64,000 nt of DNA from G965276765 sp965276825 (GTDB taxonomy: Bacteria; Actinomycetota; Acidimicrobiia; Acidimicrobiales; Palsa-688): the NCBI GenBank assembly GCA_965276825.1, contig OZ255630.1, positions 2,480,001 to 2,544,000 on the forward strand, read 5' to 3'. This document shows, piece after piece, positions 16,869 to 27,859 of the stretch. Made by a program: the position numbers and the translations under genes. Positions within the stretch are counted from its first letter, which is position 1. Each line of letters starts with the position of its first letter. The notes beneath the pieces were generated by a model, which worked only from the letters and a program-made list of their open reading frames with translations, had not been told where the DNA came from and did no database searches.

Positions 16869-18014
16869 ATGGGTATGGCTCGCCCGACCAACCCGTTCCA
16901 CTACGGCACGCCCGTCGGCGGCGCGCAGTTCACCGGCAGGACCGCCGAGCTCGATGCGCTCGCCGCCCGGCTGCGCGACGGCATCAACGTCGTCCTGATC
17001 TCCCCTCGCCGGTACGGCAAGACCTCCCTGCACCAGGCGGCCACGGCCAGGCTCCAGCGAAGCAGGCCGGCCCCGGCCGTCGTCGAGGTCAACGTGCTGC
17101 GCGCCGGCACCCTGGCCCGCTTCGTGAGCCTGCTCACCGCCGGCGCGTACCGGCTGCCCGGCACCAGGTGGGCGAGGGCCCGCCAGGCCGTCCCCGAGTT
17201 CCTCCGGCGGGTGCGGGTCACGCCGACCGTGACCTTCGATGCCGGCGGCAACCCTCGATTCGGCTTCGACGCCGCCATCGGCGGGGCCGACGCCGAGACC
17301 GTCATCGCCGACGTCTACACCCTGCTCGGCGAGGCGGCGGCCACACGGCCGAGCGTGCTGGTGCTCGACGAGTTCCAGGCCGTCACCCGCCTCGGCGCCG
17401 ACCTCCCCGACCTGTTGAAGGCGCTCGCCGACGAGCACCCGTCGGTGAGCCTGGTGTTGGCCGGGTCGCGCCGCCACCTCATGGACGAGCTCGTCGTCGA
17501 GCGCAGGGCTCCCCTCTTTGGCATGGCCCAGCACCTCGCCATCGGCCCGATCGACGATGCGGCCATGGTCCGCTTCCTCGTCGATCGGGCCGCAACCGGC
17601 GGCAGGACCATGACCGAGGCGACCGCCGCGCTCCTGTTGGCGCGCGCCGGGCCCGTCCCCAACGACATCCAGCATCTCGCGTACGACGCCTTCGAGCTGG
17701 CCGGGGCCGTCGTCGACGATGCAGCCGTGGACGCAGGCATGGCCGCGGCCGTCGGCCACGACGCGGCGCTCTACGCGGAGCAGCTGACACGTCTGTCCCC
17801 CGGCCAGACCCGGCTGGTCGTCGCCCTCGCGTCCCGGTCCCCCGACCAGCCGTACTCGGCCGGCTTCGCCCGGTCCGTCGGCCTGGCCAACGCCAGCTCG
17901 GTCCACAAAGCCCTCCAGCCGCTGCTGGAGACCGACGACGTGGTGTTGCGGGACGGGAGGCTGGTGGTGGCCGACCCGTTCTTCGCCGAGTGGCTGCGGG
18001 GCGACCCGACATGA
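16869..18014 (+). CDS. Orphan AAA+ ATPase of the archaeal-ATPase/Cdc6-like type
   Basis: A 381-residue single-gene ATPase. Residues 20-50 hold FTGRTAELDALAARL and the P-loop LISPRRYGKTSL, residues about 160-175 the Walker B VLVLDEFQAV, and about 195-205 the sensor-1 strand SLVLAGSRRHLMDEL. The last 70 residues (LSPGQTRLVVALAS through VADPFFAEWLRGD) look like a winged helix ending in the FxxWLR motif common in this STAND/archaeal-ATPase family. The biological role of these proteins is unknown; some are linked to defence or to DNA. Isolated between an esterase and convergent guaA, with an unusually AT-rich upstream region that hints at separate acquisition. ATG 16875 is an alternative start. 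Confidence 0.75.
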   Translation: MGMARPTNPFHYGTPVGGAQFTGRTAELDALAARLRDGINVVLISPRRYGKTSLHQAATARLQRSRPAPAVVEVNVLRAGTLARFVSLLTAGAYRLPGTRWARARQAVPEFLRRVRVTPTVTFDAGGNPRFGFDAAIGGADAETVIADVYTLLGEAAATRPSVLVLDEFQAVTRLGADLPDLLKALADEHPSVSLVLAGSRRHLMDELVVERRAPLFGMAQHLAIGPIDDAAMVRFLVDRAATGGRTMTEATAALLLARAGPVPNDIQHLAYDAFELAGAVVDDAAVDAGMAAAVGHDAALYAEQLTRLSPGQTRLVVALASRSPDQPYSAGFARSVGLANASSVHKALQPLLETDDVVLRDGRLVVADPFFAEWLRGDPT

Positions 18015-18095
18015 CCGACACGACCCTCCGACGTGGGGGGCAGGCCGGGCGTCCGGGTCCACCCCTCCGCCGCATCCGTCAGGCGCTCAGCGGGG

Positions 18096-19742
18096 TCATT
18101 CCCACTCGATGGTGCCCGGCGGCTTGGAGGTGATGTCGAGGGCGACGCGGTTGACGCCGGCGACCTCGTTGATGATCCGGCTGGAGAGCCGCTCGAGCAC
18201 GTCGTAGGGCAGCCTGGCCCAGTCCGCCGTCATGGCGTCGTCGCTGGTGACCGCCCGAATGACGATCGGGTAGGCGTAGGTGCGCTCGTCGCCTTGCACC
18301 CCGACGGTGCGGACCACCGGCAGCACGGCGAAGCTCTGCCACAGGCTGCGGTACAGCCCGGCCCTGCGGACCTCCTCGGTGACGATGGCGTCGGCCGCCT
18401 GCAGGATCCCGACCCGCTCGGCGGTGATGGTCCCGACGATGCGCACGGCCAGGCCGGGTCCCGGGAAGGGCTGGCGCCACACGATCTCCTCGGGCAGGCC
18501 GAGCTCCTCGCCCACGGCGCGGACCTCGTCCTTGAACAGGGCGCGCAGCGGCTCGACCAGCTCGAAGTCCATGTCGTCGGGCAGGCCGCCCACGTTGTGG
18601 TGCGACTTGATCCTCGCCGCGTCCTTGGTCCCCGACTCGATGATGTCCGGGTAGAGGGTCCCCTGCACGAGGAACCCGGCGGCGCCCAGGTCAGCGGCCG
18701 CCTCCTCGAAGACCCGGATGAAGGTCTCGCCGATGATCTTGCGCTTGCGTTCCGGGTCGGCCACGTCGTCGAGCGCCCCGAGGAAGCGGTCGGCCGCCTC
18801 GACGTGGACCAGGTCGACGCTGAACTGGTCCCTGAAGGTCTCCTCGACCTGGTCGGCCTCACCGGCTCGCAGCAGGCCGGTGTCGACGAACACGCACGTC
18901 AGCTGGTCGCCGACCGCCTTGTGGACCAGGGCGGCGGCAACCGCGGAGTCGACCCCGCCGGAGAGCCCGCAGATGACCCGCTCGGTGCCGATCTGGGTCC
19001 GGATGGCGTCGACCGCGGCGTCGATGACCGAGCTCATCGTCCAGGTCGGCCGGCAGCCGGCCACGTCGTAGAGGAACCGCTTGATGATGTCCTGGCCGCC
19101 GTGGGTGTGGACCACCTCGGGGTGGAACTGCACCCCGTAGATCCGCCGGGCCGGGTCCTCGAGGGCGGCGACGGGCGCGTCGGGGGTCGACGCGGTCGCC
19201 CGGAAGCCCGCCGGCGGCGACGCCACCGCGTCGAAGTGGCTCATCCACACGTCGAAGCTCGGCGGCACGTCGCCGAAGAGCACGGAGGGGGCGGGACCTT
19301 CCCCGGCGGGGACGTCGGGCTCGGGCGCGGTGACGCTGAGGGCCGTCCGGCCGTACTCCCCGCGGCCGGAGGCGTCGACGACCCCGCCGAGCTGCTGGGC
19401 GATGAGCTGGGCGCCGTAGCAGATGCCCAACACGGGGATCCCGGTGTCGTAGATCTCCGCGTCGAGGCTCGGGGCGCCGTCGACGAACACCGACTTGGGG
19501 CCGCCGGAGAGGATCACCGCGGCCGGCCTCCTGGCCGCCAGCTCCGCTGCGGTGATCGTGTGGGGGACGATCTCGCTGTAGACGTGGGCCTCCCGGACCC
19601 GCCGGGCGATCAGCTGGGCGTACTGGGCCCCGAAGTCGACGACCACCACCGTGTCGAACGAGCGGGTGTCGATCGACCCGTGCTCACCAGGAGATCCGTG
19701 CTCACCGGGAGATCCGTGCTCACCGGCCTCGGTTGCGGTCAC
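18096..19742 (-). CDS. guaA: GMP synthase (glutamine-hydrolysing)
   Basis: A 548-residue GuaA converting XMP to GMP. The class I glutaminase domain has VDFGAQYAQLIARRVRE and the nucleophile Cys108 in GICYGAQ; the ATP-pyrophosphatase domain has the PP-loop GLSGGVDSAVAA; the C-terminal dimerization domain ends KPPGTIEWE as in the family. The first 25 residues are extra and contain three GEHGSP repeats, encoded by an 18-bp tandem repeat; the conserved protein starts at about residue 30. GTG 19742 follows guaB3 by only 9 bp, so the two guanylate genes are co-transcribed. Confidence 0.95.
   Translation of the reverse strand: MTATEAGEHGSPGEHGSPGEHGSIDTRSFDTVVVVDFGAQYAQLIARRVREAHVYSEIVPHTITAAELAARRPAAVILSGGPKSVFVDGAPSLDAEIYDTGIPVLGICYGAQLIAQQLGGVVDASGRGEYGRTALSVTAPEPDVPAGEGPAPSVLFGDVPPSFDVWMSHFDAVASPPAGFRATASTPDAPVAALEDPARRIYGVQFHPEVVHTHGGQDIIKRFLYDVAGCRPTWTMSSVIDAAVDAIRTQIGTERVICGLSGGVDSAVAAALVHKAVGDQLTCVFVDTGLLRAGEADQVEETFRDQFSVDLVHVEAADRFLGALDDVADPERKRKIIGETFIRVFEEAAADLGAAGFLVQGTLYPDIIESGTKDAARIKSHHNVGGLPDDMDFELVEPLRALFKDEVRAVGEELGLPEEIVWRQPFPGPGLAVRIVGTITAERVGILQAADAIVTEEVRRAGLYRSLWQSFAVLPVVRTVGVQGDERTYAYPIVIRAVTSDDAMTADWARLPYDVLERLSSRIINEVAGVNRVALDITSKPPGTIEWE
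19679..19732. repeat. 18-bp tandem repeat at the start of guaA
   Basis: Three copies of CGTGCTCACCAGGAGATC and close variants with an 18-bp period, starting at 19679, 19697 and 19715. In frame they encode repeated GEHGSP at the N-terminus of GuaA, outside the conserved enzyme. The period keeps the reading frame, so copy-number change would be tolerated. Confidence 0.9.
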
Positions 19743-19751
19743 GGGAGGGGC

Positions 19752-20915
19752 CTAGTGGCCCATGCCGACGCCCTGCGAGCGCTGCAGGTTCTTGCCCTCG
19801 GTCTGCAGGGCGGGGGCGACCATGACCTCGGCCTTCTGGAACTCCTTGACCGACTCGTAGCCGCACGTGGCCATGGACGTGCGCAGCGCGCCGAACAGGT
19901 TGAGGCGCCCGTCGTTCTCGTGGGCCGGGCCGACGAGGATCTCCCGCAGCGAGCCGCGGATGGTCGTCTCGACCCTTGCGCCACGGGGCAGCGTGGGGTG
20001 GAACGTCGCCATCCCCCAGTGGTAGCCCCGTCCCGGCGCTTCGGTCGCGGCGGCGAGGGGCGAGCCGATCATGACCGCGTCGGCCCCGCAGACGATGGCC
20101 TTGGCGATGTCGCCGCCGGTGCCCATGCCGCCGTCGGCGATGACGTGGACGTAGACGCCGGTCTCGTCGAGGTGCTGGGCGCGCGCCGCCCTGGCGTCGG
20201 CGATGGCCGTGGCCTGGGGCACGCCGAGACCGAGCACGCCCCGGGTGGTGCAGGCGTGGCCGGGTCCGACACCGACGAGCACGCCGACCGCGCCGGTGCG
20301 CATCAGGTGCAGGGCGGCCTGGTAGGAGGCGCAACCGCCGACGATGACGGGGATGTCGAACTCGCGGATGAAGCGCTTGAGGTTGAGCGGCTCGACGGTC
20401 TTGGAGACGTGCTCGGCGGACACGACGGTGCCCTGGATGACGAACAGGTCGAGGTCGGCCTCGAGCAGCGCCGGCGCGAGCTGCTCGGTCCGCTGCGGGG
20501 TCAGCGACGCGCAGGTGGTGACGCCGGCCTCCTTGACTTCCCGGATGCGCTGGGTGACGAGCTCGGCCTTGATCGGCTCGGTGTAGATCTGCTGCATGCG
20601 GGCGGTGGCCTTGTCGGTGTCGAGGTGGGAGATCTCCTCGAGCAGGGAGTCGGGGTCCTCGTAGCGGGTCCACAGGCCCTCCAGGTTGAGCACGCCGACC
20701 CCGCCGAGCCGGCCGATCTCGATGGCCGTCGACGGGCTGATCACCCCGTCCATGGCCGATCCCATCAGCGGGAGCTCGAAGCGGTAGGCGTCGATCTCCC
20801 AGGAGATGTCCACGTCCTCGGGGTCGCGCGTCCTGCGGCTCGGGACGATCGCGATGTCGTCGAACCCGTAGGCCCGCCGCCCCGTCTTGCCCCGCCCGAT
20901 CTCGACCTCGGCCAC
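19752..20915 (-). CDS. guaB3: GuaB3-type IMP dehydrogenase family protein
   Basis: A 387-residue CBS-less member of the IMPDH/GMPR family. The TIM-barrel features are YGFDDIAIVPSRRT, LMGSAMDGV, VGVGPGHACTTRG with the catalytic Cys (222), ADGGMGTGGDIAKAI and GADAVMIGSPLA. It lacks the CBS (Bateman) insert of canonical GuaB. This is the actinobacterial/cyanobacterial third type, commonly annotated GuaB IMP dehydrogenase family protein; GuaB3 enzymes have been reported to oxidise IMP to XMP, so this gene and guaA would make GMP from IMP. Starts at ATG 20915; guaA follows after 9 bp. Confidence 0.9.
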   Translation of the reverse strand: MAEVEIGRGKTGRRAYGFDDIAIVPSRRTRDPEDVDISWEIDAYRFELPLMGSAMDGVISPSTAIEIGRLGGVGVLNLEGLWTRYEDPDSLLEEISHLDTDKATARMQQIYTEPIKAELVTQRIREVKEAGVTTCASLTPQRTEQLAPALLEADLDLFVIQGTVVSAEHVSKTVEPLNLKRFIREFDIPVIVGGCASYQAALHLMRTGAVGVLVGVGPGHACTTRGVLGLGVPQATAIADARAARAQHLDETGVYVHVIADGGMGTGGDIAKAIVCGADAVMIGSPLAAATEAPGRGYHWGMATFHPTLPRGARVETTIRGSLREILVGPAHENDGRLNLFGALRTSMATCGYESVKEFQKAEVMVAPALQTEGKNLQRSQGVGMGH

Positions 20916-21024
20916 GCTGGGACTCCCTTGTCCGTCCAGTGTTGACCCCGCCCAGCCTATCGGCCCGGCCGCGCCCCCATCGCCGCCTCGGGACCGGCCC
21001 GGCGGTCGTCGGTCACGCCGCGGT

Positions 21025-22263
21025 TCACCCCGTGGCCACGGTGAAGGCGCCGACCCGGACGCGGCACGGGCGGTCGGTGCCGGTCTGCACCGGGAAGCGC
21101 CTGGTCCCCCCGAGGATGCTGACCACCAGCGTCTGGTGCACCTGGTGGGCCGGGGCCGACCCGCAGGAAGCCACGCTGATCAGGACGCTCATCGCCGCGC
21201 TGGCGCCCGGCACGAGCACGGCCAGGCCGTCGACCGCACCAGGCTCGTTGGCCACGACGCGGGCCAGGCGGGTGGGGGCGCCGGGCAGCACGAGGCGGGC
21301 GTGCGGCCTGGTGGGCACGGCGCACTCGGTGTGGGAGACGTTGACCAGGGTGACCACGATCACGGCCAGGCCGGCGGTCCCCCCCTGGGAGCTGTCCCCT
21401 CGGCGCAGGTCGGCCAGCGCGCAGCGGGGGACGACGACCGCCGCTGGGCCGGAGCTGAGCGGGGAGGGCCCCGACCCGCCGAACCTTGCCGATCCGCCGA
21501 ACCCCATGGAGGACTGCCGCCCGCCGCCCTGCGTCGACCTGCGGGGGTGCCCCCCGCCGACGACCGTGGCCGCCACCGCGGCGCCGGCGGTGACCGCGGC
21601 GACCAGCGCCGCCACCACCACCACCCGTCGATGCCGACTCGGGCGCGCCGGCGGGGTCACCCCGGCGCCTCCACCCTCCCGGGGGCCGGCGGCGCGCAGC
21701 GCCGCGGCGGCGGCTTCCAGGTGCCCGGTCCCGGCGGCGCCGGTCAGCTCGGCCAGCGCAGCATCGACCTGGGCGACGGGCACCGCGAGGGTCGACGCGA
21801 TGTCGGGGGCGCCGAGCCCGGCGACGAAGGCCAACGCACCGATCTCGGCCGCGGCGGGTCCGCGACCGCGGAGCCAACGCCACGTGGCGTCACCCGGGTC
21901 GGCGCCGAGGGGAGCCCCGGCGCGCCGGGCTGGCGCCACGGGGCGGGTCCCGGCGGCGAACAGCGGGTGGGTGGCCGGGGCGCGCAGCTCGGGTCCCCAC
22001 CCCGTCGGGAGCGCGACGTCGGCGGACGCCCTGGTCCCCAGCGGGTGGCGCCGGCGCCAGCGCCTGGCGGCGCGCACCGACGCCAGCAGCAGGGCGTGGC
22101 GGCCGTCGAGCCCACCGCCGGGCACCGGCGCGCCGGGGCGGACGGCCGGGTCCCGAACGTCGAGCCCGGTGAGCACCGCGGCGACCTGCACGGCGGCAAC
22201 CTTCGCGGCGGCGTCGTGGTCGCCGGGGCCGGCCGGTCTCCCGGAGGCGGCGTGGGCGGGCAC
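21025..22263 (-). CDS. Single-pass membrane protein with HTH-like cytoplasmic and DUF4232-like outer domain
   Basis: A 412-residue protein of unknown function. Residues 1-135 are low-complexity. Residues 138-175 (AAAEIGALAFVAGLGAPDIA and following) resemble the region-4 helix-turn-helix of a sigma factor. One membrane helix follows a basic patch (about 213-235). The outer part contains a beta-rich segment with paired cysteines (PRCALADL, HTECAVPT, VASCGS, RPCRV), similar in style to DUF4232 lipoprotein/anti-sigma-like domains. It lies 21 bp after the zinc-ribbon gene and is probably co-expressed with it. The layout suggests a sensor with intracellular DNA- or RNAP-facing part, but that is inference. 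Confidence 0.6.
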   Translation of the reverse strand: MPAHAASGRPAGPGDHDAAAKVAAVQVAAVLTGLDVRDPAVRPGAPVPGGGLDGRHALLLASVRAARRWRRRHPLGTRASADVALPTGWGPELRAPATHPLFAAGTRPVAPARRAGAPLGADPGDATWRWLRGRGPAAAEIGALAFVAGLGAPDIASTLAVPVAQVDAALAELTGAAGTGHLEAAAAALRAAGPREGGGAGVTPPARPSRHRRVVVVAALVAAVTAGAAVAATVVGGGHPRRSTQGGGRQSSMGFGGSARFGGSGPSPLSSGPAAVVVPRCALADLRRGDSSQGGTAGLAVIVVTLVNVSHTECAVPTRPHARLVLPGAPTRLARVVANEPGAVDGLAVLVPGASAAMSVLISVASCGSAPAHQVHQTLVVSILGGTRRFPVQTGTDRPCRVRVGAFTVATG

Positions 22264-22284
22264 CGGCAGGCCCGGGGACCGGAG

Positions 22285-23034
22285 CTAGGACTCGCTCGGC
22301 TGCTGCCCCGTCCACCGGCCGGGAGGCGGCGGCCAGGCGGCGTCGAGGCTGGCCCTGGCCGCCCTCGAACGCTCGTCGTCCTCATCGCGCCGGGTGACGT
22401 GACCGTCGACCCGGGTCGGGTCGTCGGCGACGGGGAAGGTCGCGGTGGGATCGGCGTCGCCGGCCGGCACGGCGCCGGGGGCGGCCGCCATCGTGGTGGT
22501 GGCGAAGCGGTCACCCTCGCCAGGGAGGCCCGTGGCCGGGGGGGCGACGGCGGGGGGCGGGGGCGGCTGGGCCGCCCACCGGGTGGCGACGGATCTGGCG
22601 CTCGGCACCGGTGACCAGCCGCCTGCCGGCGCGGCCTCCGTCACGGGCGGCGGGCCGGCGGGTGCGGGATCGGCGGCCCGAGGCGGAGCGGAGGGGGCGG
22701 GGTGGGCCGGAGCGGCGTAGGCGGCCCCGGGGGCGGGGACGCTCCAGCCGCCTGCCGGCGCGGTCGGCGCGCCCTCGGGCCGGGCCGGGGCGGGACGCCA
22801 CGGCGAAGTCTCGGGCGACACGCCGAGCGGGGAGGCGGGGCGGGCCGTCGGCGGGACGAGCACCACGGCGGCCACCCCGGCACGACGCTGCTCGATCTCC
22901 CCACGCTCGGTGGGGGCGCGGGGGATGGGCACCGGCCAGGTGGGCTGGTGCTCCGGCTTGGCGAGGGAGGCGTGGCAGCGCGCGCAGCGCTCCGCCGGCT
23001 CCCCGGCGATCGTCCCGCAGCTCGGACAGGTCAT
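22285..23034 (-). CDS. Zinc-ribbon protein with long Pro/Ala-rich disordered tail
   Basis: A 249-residue protein that begins MTCPSCGTIAGEP and has a second pair in AERCARCHASL, a four-cysteine zinc ribbon (Cys3, Cys6, Cys17, Cys20). Everything after about residue 35 is Pro/Ala/Gly-rich and probably disordered, ending in an acidic/basic DEDDERSRAARASLD segment. ATG 23034 places the ribbon exactly at the N-terminus; the open frame further upstream is not conserved. No enzyme motif is seen. It is followed closely by the single-pass membrane protein gene. Function unknown. Confidence 0.65.
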   Translation of the reverse strand: MTCPSCGTIAGEPAERCARCHASLAKPEHQPTWPVPIPRAPTERGEIEQRRAGVAAVVLVPPTARPASPLGVSPETSPWRPAPARPEGAPTAPAGGWSVPAPGAAYAAPAHPAPSAPPRAADPAPAGPPPVTEAAPAGGWSPVPSARSVATRWAAQPPPPPAVAPPATGLPGEGDRFATTTMAAAPGAVPAGDADPTATFPVADDPTRVDGHVTRRDEDDERSRAARASLDAAWPPPPGRWTGQQPSES

Positions 23035-23066
23035 GGAACTGCCAAGGCTACCGGCCCGGGAGCCCT

Positions 23067-23793
<727 letters not shown>

Positions 23794-23801
<8 letters not shown>

Positions 23802-24000
23802 CCGGCGTCCAGGCCTCCGTCGCCGTCTCGTCGGGGACGGCCGCGACCTCGACCGGGCTGGCCGCCACCAACTGCTCGAGCACGTCGCGCAGGCCGGCCG
23901 TCTTGAGCGTGCTCATCACCCGGCCAGGGGTGGCCTCGCCGCGCTCCCACTCCATCCAGGCTTCGAGCAACTTGGCCGGGTCCGGCGGCGGCTTCTCCAT
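23794..24000 (-). CDS. Small conserved actinobacterial-type protein, unknown function
   Basis: A 68-residue acidic protein, MEKPPPDPAKLLEAWMEWER then GEATPGRVMSTLKTAG. The pattern WMEWERGExxPGRVMxxLKTxGL recalls a small protein I have seen commonly in actinobacteria next to metabolic genes, but I cannot name its family. No cysteine, membrane segment or signal. Its 3' end overlaps the Nudix gene start by 8 bp, so it is the first gene of a two-gene unit. Confidence 0.65.
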
Positions 24001-24008
24001 GCCCGCAG

Positions 24009-24072
24009 GCTACCGGAGGTCCCGGGTGGGCCCAGCTACCGGAGGTGCCGGGTGGGCCCAGCCACCGGAGGC
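24009..24072. repeat. 26-bp tandem repeat, 2.5 copies, between groEL and the 68-aa gene
   Basis: Copies start at 24009, 24035 and 24061 (partial), each beginning GCTACCGGAGGT or a one-base variant. The unit contains GGTGGGCCCA and CCCGGGTG, small palindromes. It lies just upstream of the 68-aa gene start and downstream of groEL. No coding role is apparent; it could carry repeated termination or start signals. Confidence 0.85.
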
Positions 24073-24173
24073 GGGGTCGGGGCGCGCCGCGACCCGGGGC
24101 CAGACGGCGGACCCGGGTCGCGGAGGTGACGATGTCGTCAGGGTGCAGCCGGTGCGGCTGCGGCGGGGACGGG

Positions 24174-25828
<1,655 letters not shown>

Positions 25829-25829
<1 letters not shown>

Positions 25830-26122
25830 TACTTGCTGACCTTGGCCAGGACGTCACGCGAGGTGAGGATCAGCACGTCCTCGCCTTCCACGGTGATCTC
25901 GGTGCCGCCGTACTTGGAGTAGACGACCTTGTCGCCGACGACGATGTCGAGGGGGACGAGCTCGCCGGTCGATTCGGCCCTGCGGCCGGGTCCGACAGCG
26001 AGGACCTCGCCCTGCTGGGGCTTCTCTTTGGCGGTGTCGGGGATGACGAGGCCCGAGGCCGTGGTCTCCTCGGCCTCGCTCGGGCGGACGACGATGCGGT
26101 CGTCGAGCGGCAGCAGACTCAT
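25829..26122 (-). CDS. groES: Co-chaperonin GroES (10 kDa)
   Basis: A 97-residue protein, SLLPLDDRIVVRPSEAEETT with the mobile loop EETTASGLVIPDTAKEKPQ that contacts GroEL, and KVVYSKYGGTEI near the C-terminus. Typical length. ATG 26122 is preceded by CGGAGG. First gene of the groES-groEL operon, whose transcript start is controlled by CIRCE. Confidence 0.97.
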
Positions 26123-26173
26123 GGTGATGCGCCTCCGTTGGCGGTAGTGGTGGAACGGGGTCGCCGGCGGTCG

Positions 26174-26200
26174 TTAGCACTCACACCGGGCGAGTGCTAA
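26174..26200. promoter_or_regulatory. CIRCE operator (HrcA-binding site)
   Basis: A perfect copy of the consensus TTAGCACTC-N9-GAGTGCTAA at 26174-26200, 52 bp upstream of groES. HrcA represses chaperonin genes through this palindrome and is inactivated when GroEL is busy with unfolded proteins. This shows that the species has HrcA and that groESL here is the heat-regulated copy. Confidence 0.98.
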
Positions 26201-26223
26201 CGATACCACTCCCCGGCGAGATC

Positions 26224-27237
26224 TCAACCGGGTCCCTCGTCCCGGGCGAACGGGAGGCGGAGATTGGGGTCGGCGGCGGCGTCGAGCGGGGTCGGCCCTT
26301 CGAGGCGCAGGCGGTGCCAGGCGGTGGCGCCGACCATGGCCGCGTTGTCGGTGCACATGGCCAGGCTGGGGACGAACGCGGCGATGCCGTCGGCCTGGCA
26401 GGCCTCGACGATCCTGGCCCGCAGGGCCGAGTTGGCCGCCACCCCTCCACCGATGCAGATCCCCCTGGCGCCGACCGACGCAGCCGCCGCCCTGGCCTTG
26501 GCCACGAGCACGTCGACCACGGCCTCCTGGAACGACGCGGCCACGTCGGCCGGGTCGGCGTCGGGGTGGCGGTCGACGTAGGTGACCACGCTGGTCTTCA
26601 GACCGGAGAAGGAGAAATCCAACCCCTGGTGGGCCAGACCGCGCGGGAAGCGGATGGCGTCGCGGTCGCCGACGGTCGCCAGGCGGTCGACGGCCGGTCC
26701 ACCCGGGTACCCGAGGCCGAGGTAGCGGGCCACCTTGTCGAAGGCCTCTCCGGCCGCGTCGTCGATGGTCTGGCCGAGCAGGCGGTAGCCGCCGTCGCGG
26801 GTCATCTCGATCAGCAGCGTGTGGCCGCCGGACACCAGCAGCACCACGGCGGGGAGCGCCAGGTCGGGGTCCTCGAGGAAGGCGGCGTGGAGGTGGCCCT
26901 CGAGGTGGTTGACCCCGACGAAGGGCAGCCCCCAACCCATGGCGTAGCCCTTGGCCGCGCCGACCCCGACCAGCAGGGAGCCGATCAGGCCGGGGCCGAT
27001 GGTGGCCGCGACCGCGTCCAGCTCGTCCGGCGAGCTGCCGGCCTGCGCCAGGGCCTCGTCGACCACCGGCACGACGAGCTCGAGGTGGGCGCGGCTGGCG
27101 ACCTCCGGCACGACCCCGCCGAAGCGGGCGTGGAGGTCGGCCTGGCTCGACACGACCGACGACCGGACGTCGCGACCGTCGTCGACCACCGCGGCGGCCG
27201 TGTCGTCACAGGAGGTCTCGATGGCGAGGATGCGCAT
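26224..27237 (-). CDS. tsaD: tRNA N6-adenosine threonylcarbamoyltransferase
   Basis: A 337-residue Kae1/Qri7/YgjD protein that transfers threonylcarbamoyl to A37 of ANN-decoding tRNAs. It begins RILAIETSCDDTAAAVVDDG, has the metal-binding HLEGH in GVNHLEGHLHAAF and the ASKHA nucleotide loops LLVSGGHTLL and CIGGGVAANSALR. ATG 27237 is preferred because it matches the family N-terminus; a GTG at 27249 would add four residues. It follows rimI by one base in the tsaE-tsaB-rimI-tsaD string, the usual TsaB/TsaE/TsaD complex set (only tsaC is missing). Confidence 0.95.
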   Translation of the reverse strand: MRILAIETSCDDTAAAVVDDGRDVRSSVVSSQADLHARFGGVVPEVASRAHLELVVPVVDEALAQAGSSPDELDAVAATIGPGLIGSLLVGVGAAKGYAMGWGLPFVGVNHLEGHLHAAFLEDPDLALPAVVLLVSGGHTLLIEMTRDGGYRLLGQTIDDAAGEAFDKVARYLGLGYPGGPAVDRLATVGDRDAIRFPRGLAHQGLDFSFSGLKTSVVTYVDRHPDADPADVAASFQEAVVDVLVAKARAAAASVGARGICIGGGVAANSALRARIVEACQADGIAAFVPSLAMCTDNAAMVGATAWHRLRLEGPTPLDAAADPNLRLPFARDEGPG

Positions 27238-27238
27238 G

Positions 27239-27859
27239 TCAGCGCTCACCGACGTCGTCGACCGTCGGCGTGCCCAGCCCGGCCTCGACGGCCGCCAGCT
27301 CGGCCTCGTAGTCGTCGGTGTGGATGTCGCGGGCCCACATGACCGCCGCGTCCTCGTGGATCTCGGCGTAGTAGTTCTTCCTGATCCCCTCGATCGTGAA
27401 GCCGAAGCGACGGTACAGCTCCTGGGCCGCCCGGTTGCTGACCCGCACCTCGAGGGTGAGGTGCCGGGCGCCCCTGGCCCTGGCCGCCCTGGCCTGGTGG
27501 AGCAGCAGCCGCGTCCCGATCCCCCTGCGGTGCTGCTGCGGGTCGACGGCGATGGTGGTGATGTGGCCCTCGTCGGCGGTGAGGAGCAGGCCGGCGTAGC
27601 CGACGACGGCCCCGTCGCTCCTGGCCACGACGTAGTGGCGGCTGGTGCGCATGGCCAGCTCGCTCATGTACAGCGTGAGCGTCCACGGGCGGGGGTAGAC
27701 CTGCCCCTCGATCCGCAGCACCTGGCGCAGGTGGCGCCGGCGCATCCTGACCAGCTGGATCGACCCGCCGGGCGCGGTCGGGTCGGCGCCGGAACCCACG
27801 CCGTGGCTCCCGGCCTCCCCGTCGCCCACGGCGCCCCGGTCGGGGCGCGCCGGGCTCAC
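27239..27859 (-). CDS. rimI: Ribosomal-protein-S18-alanine N-acetyltransferase (GNAT)
   Basis: A 206-residue GNAT acetyltransferase in the RimI position. The core is LVRMRRRHLRQVLRIEGQVY, the acetyl-CoA loop QQHRRGIGTRLLLHQA and the C-terminal RFGFTIEGIRKNYY, all typical of RimI. About 30 extra residues precede the domain and an acidic tail of 25 follows it. The start overlaps the tsaB stop by 4 bp. tsaB-rimI-tsaD is a common actinobacterial arrangement. Confidence 0.9.
   Translation of the reverse strand: MSPARPDRGAVGDGEAGSHGVGSGADPTAPGGSIQLVRMRRRHLRQVLRIEGQVYPRPWTLTLYMSELAMRTSRHYVVARSDGAVVGYAGLLLTADEGHITTIAVDPQQHRRGIGTRLLLHQARAARARGARHLTLEVRVSNRAAQELYRRFGFTIEGIRKNYYAEIHEDAAVMWARDIHTDDYEAELAAVEAGLGTPTVDDVGER

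Noticed and set aside
18033..20945. A 970-codon open frame on the plus strand opposite guaA and guaB3
   Set aside because: It is antisense to two clear, conserved genes. High GC content suppresses stop codons and creates long antisense frames; the translated sequence is Gly/Asp/Val-rich with no domain.
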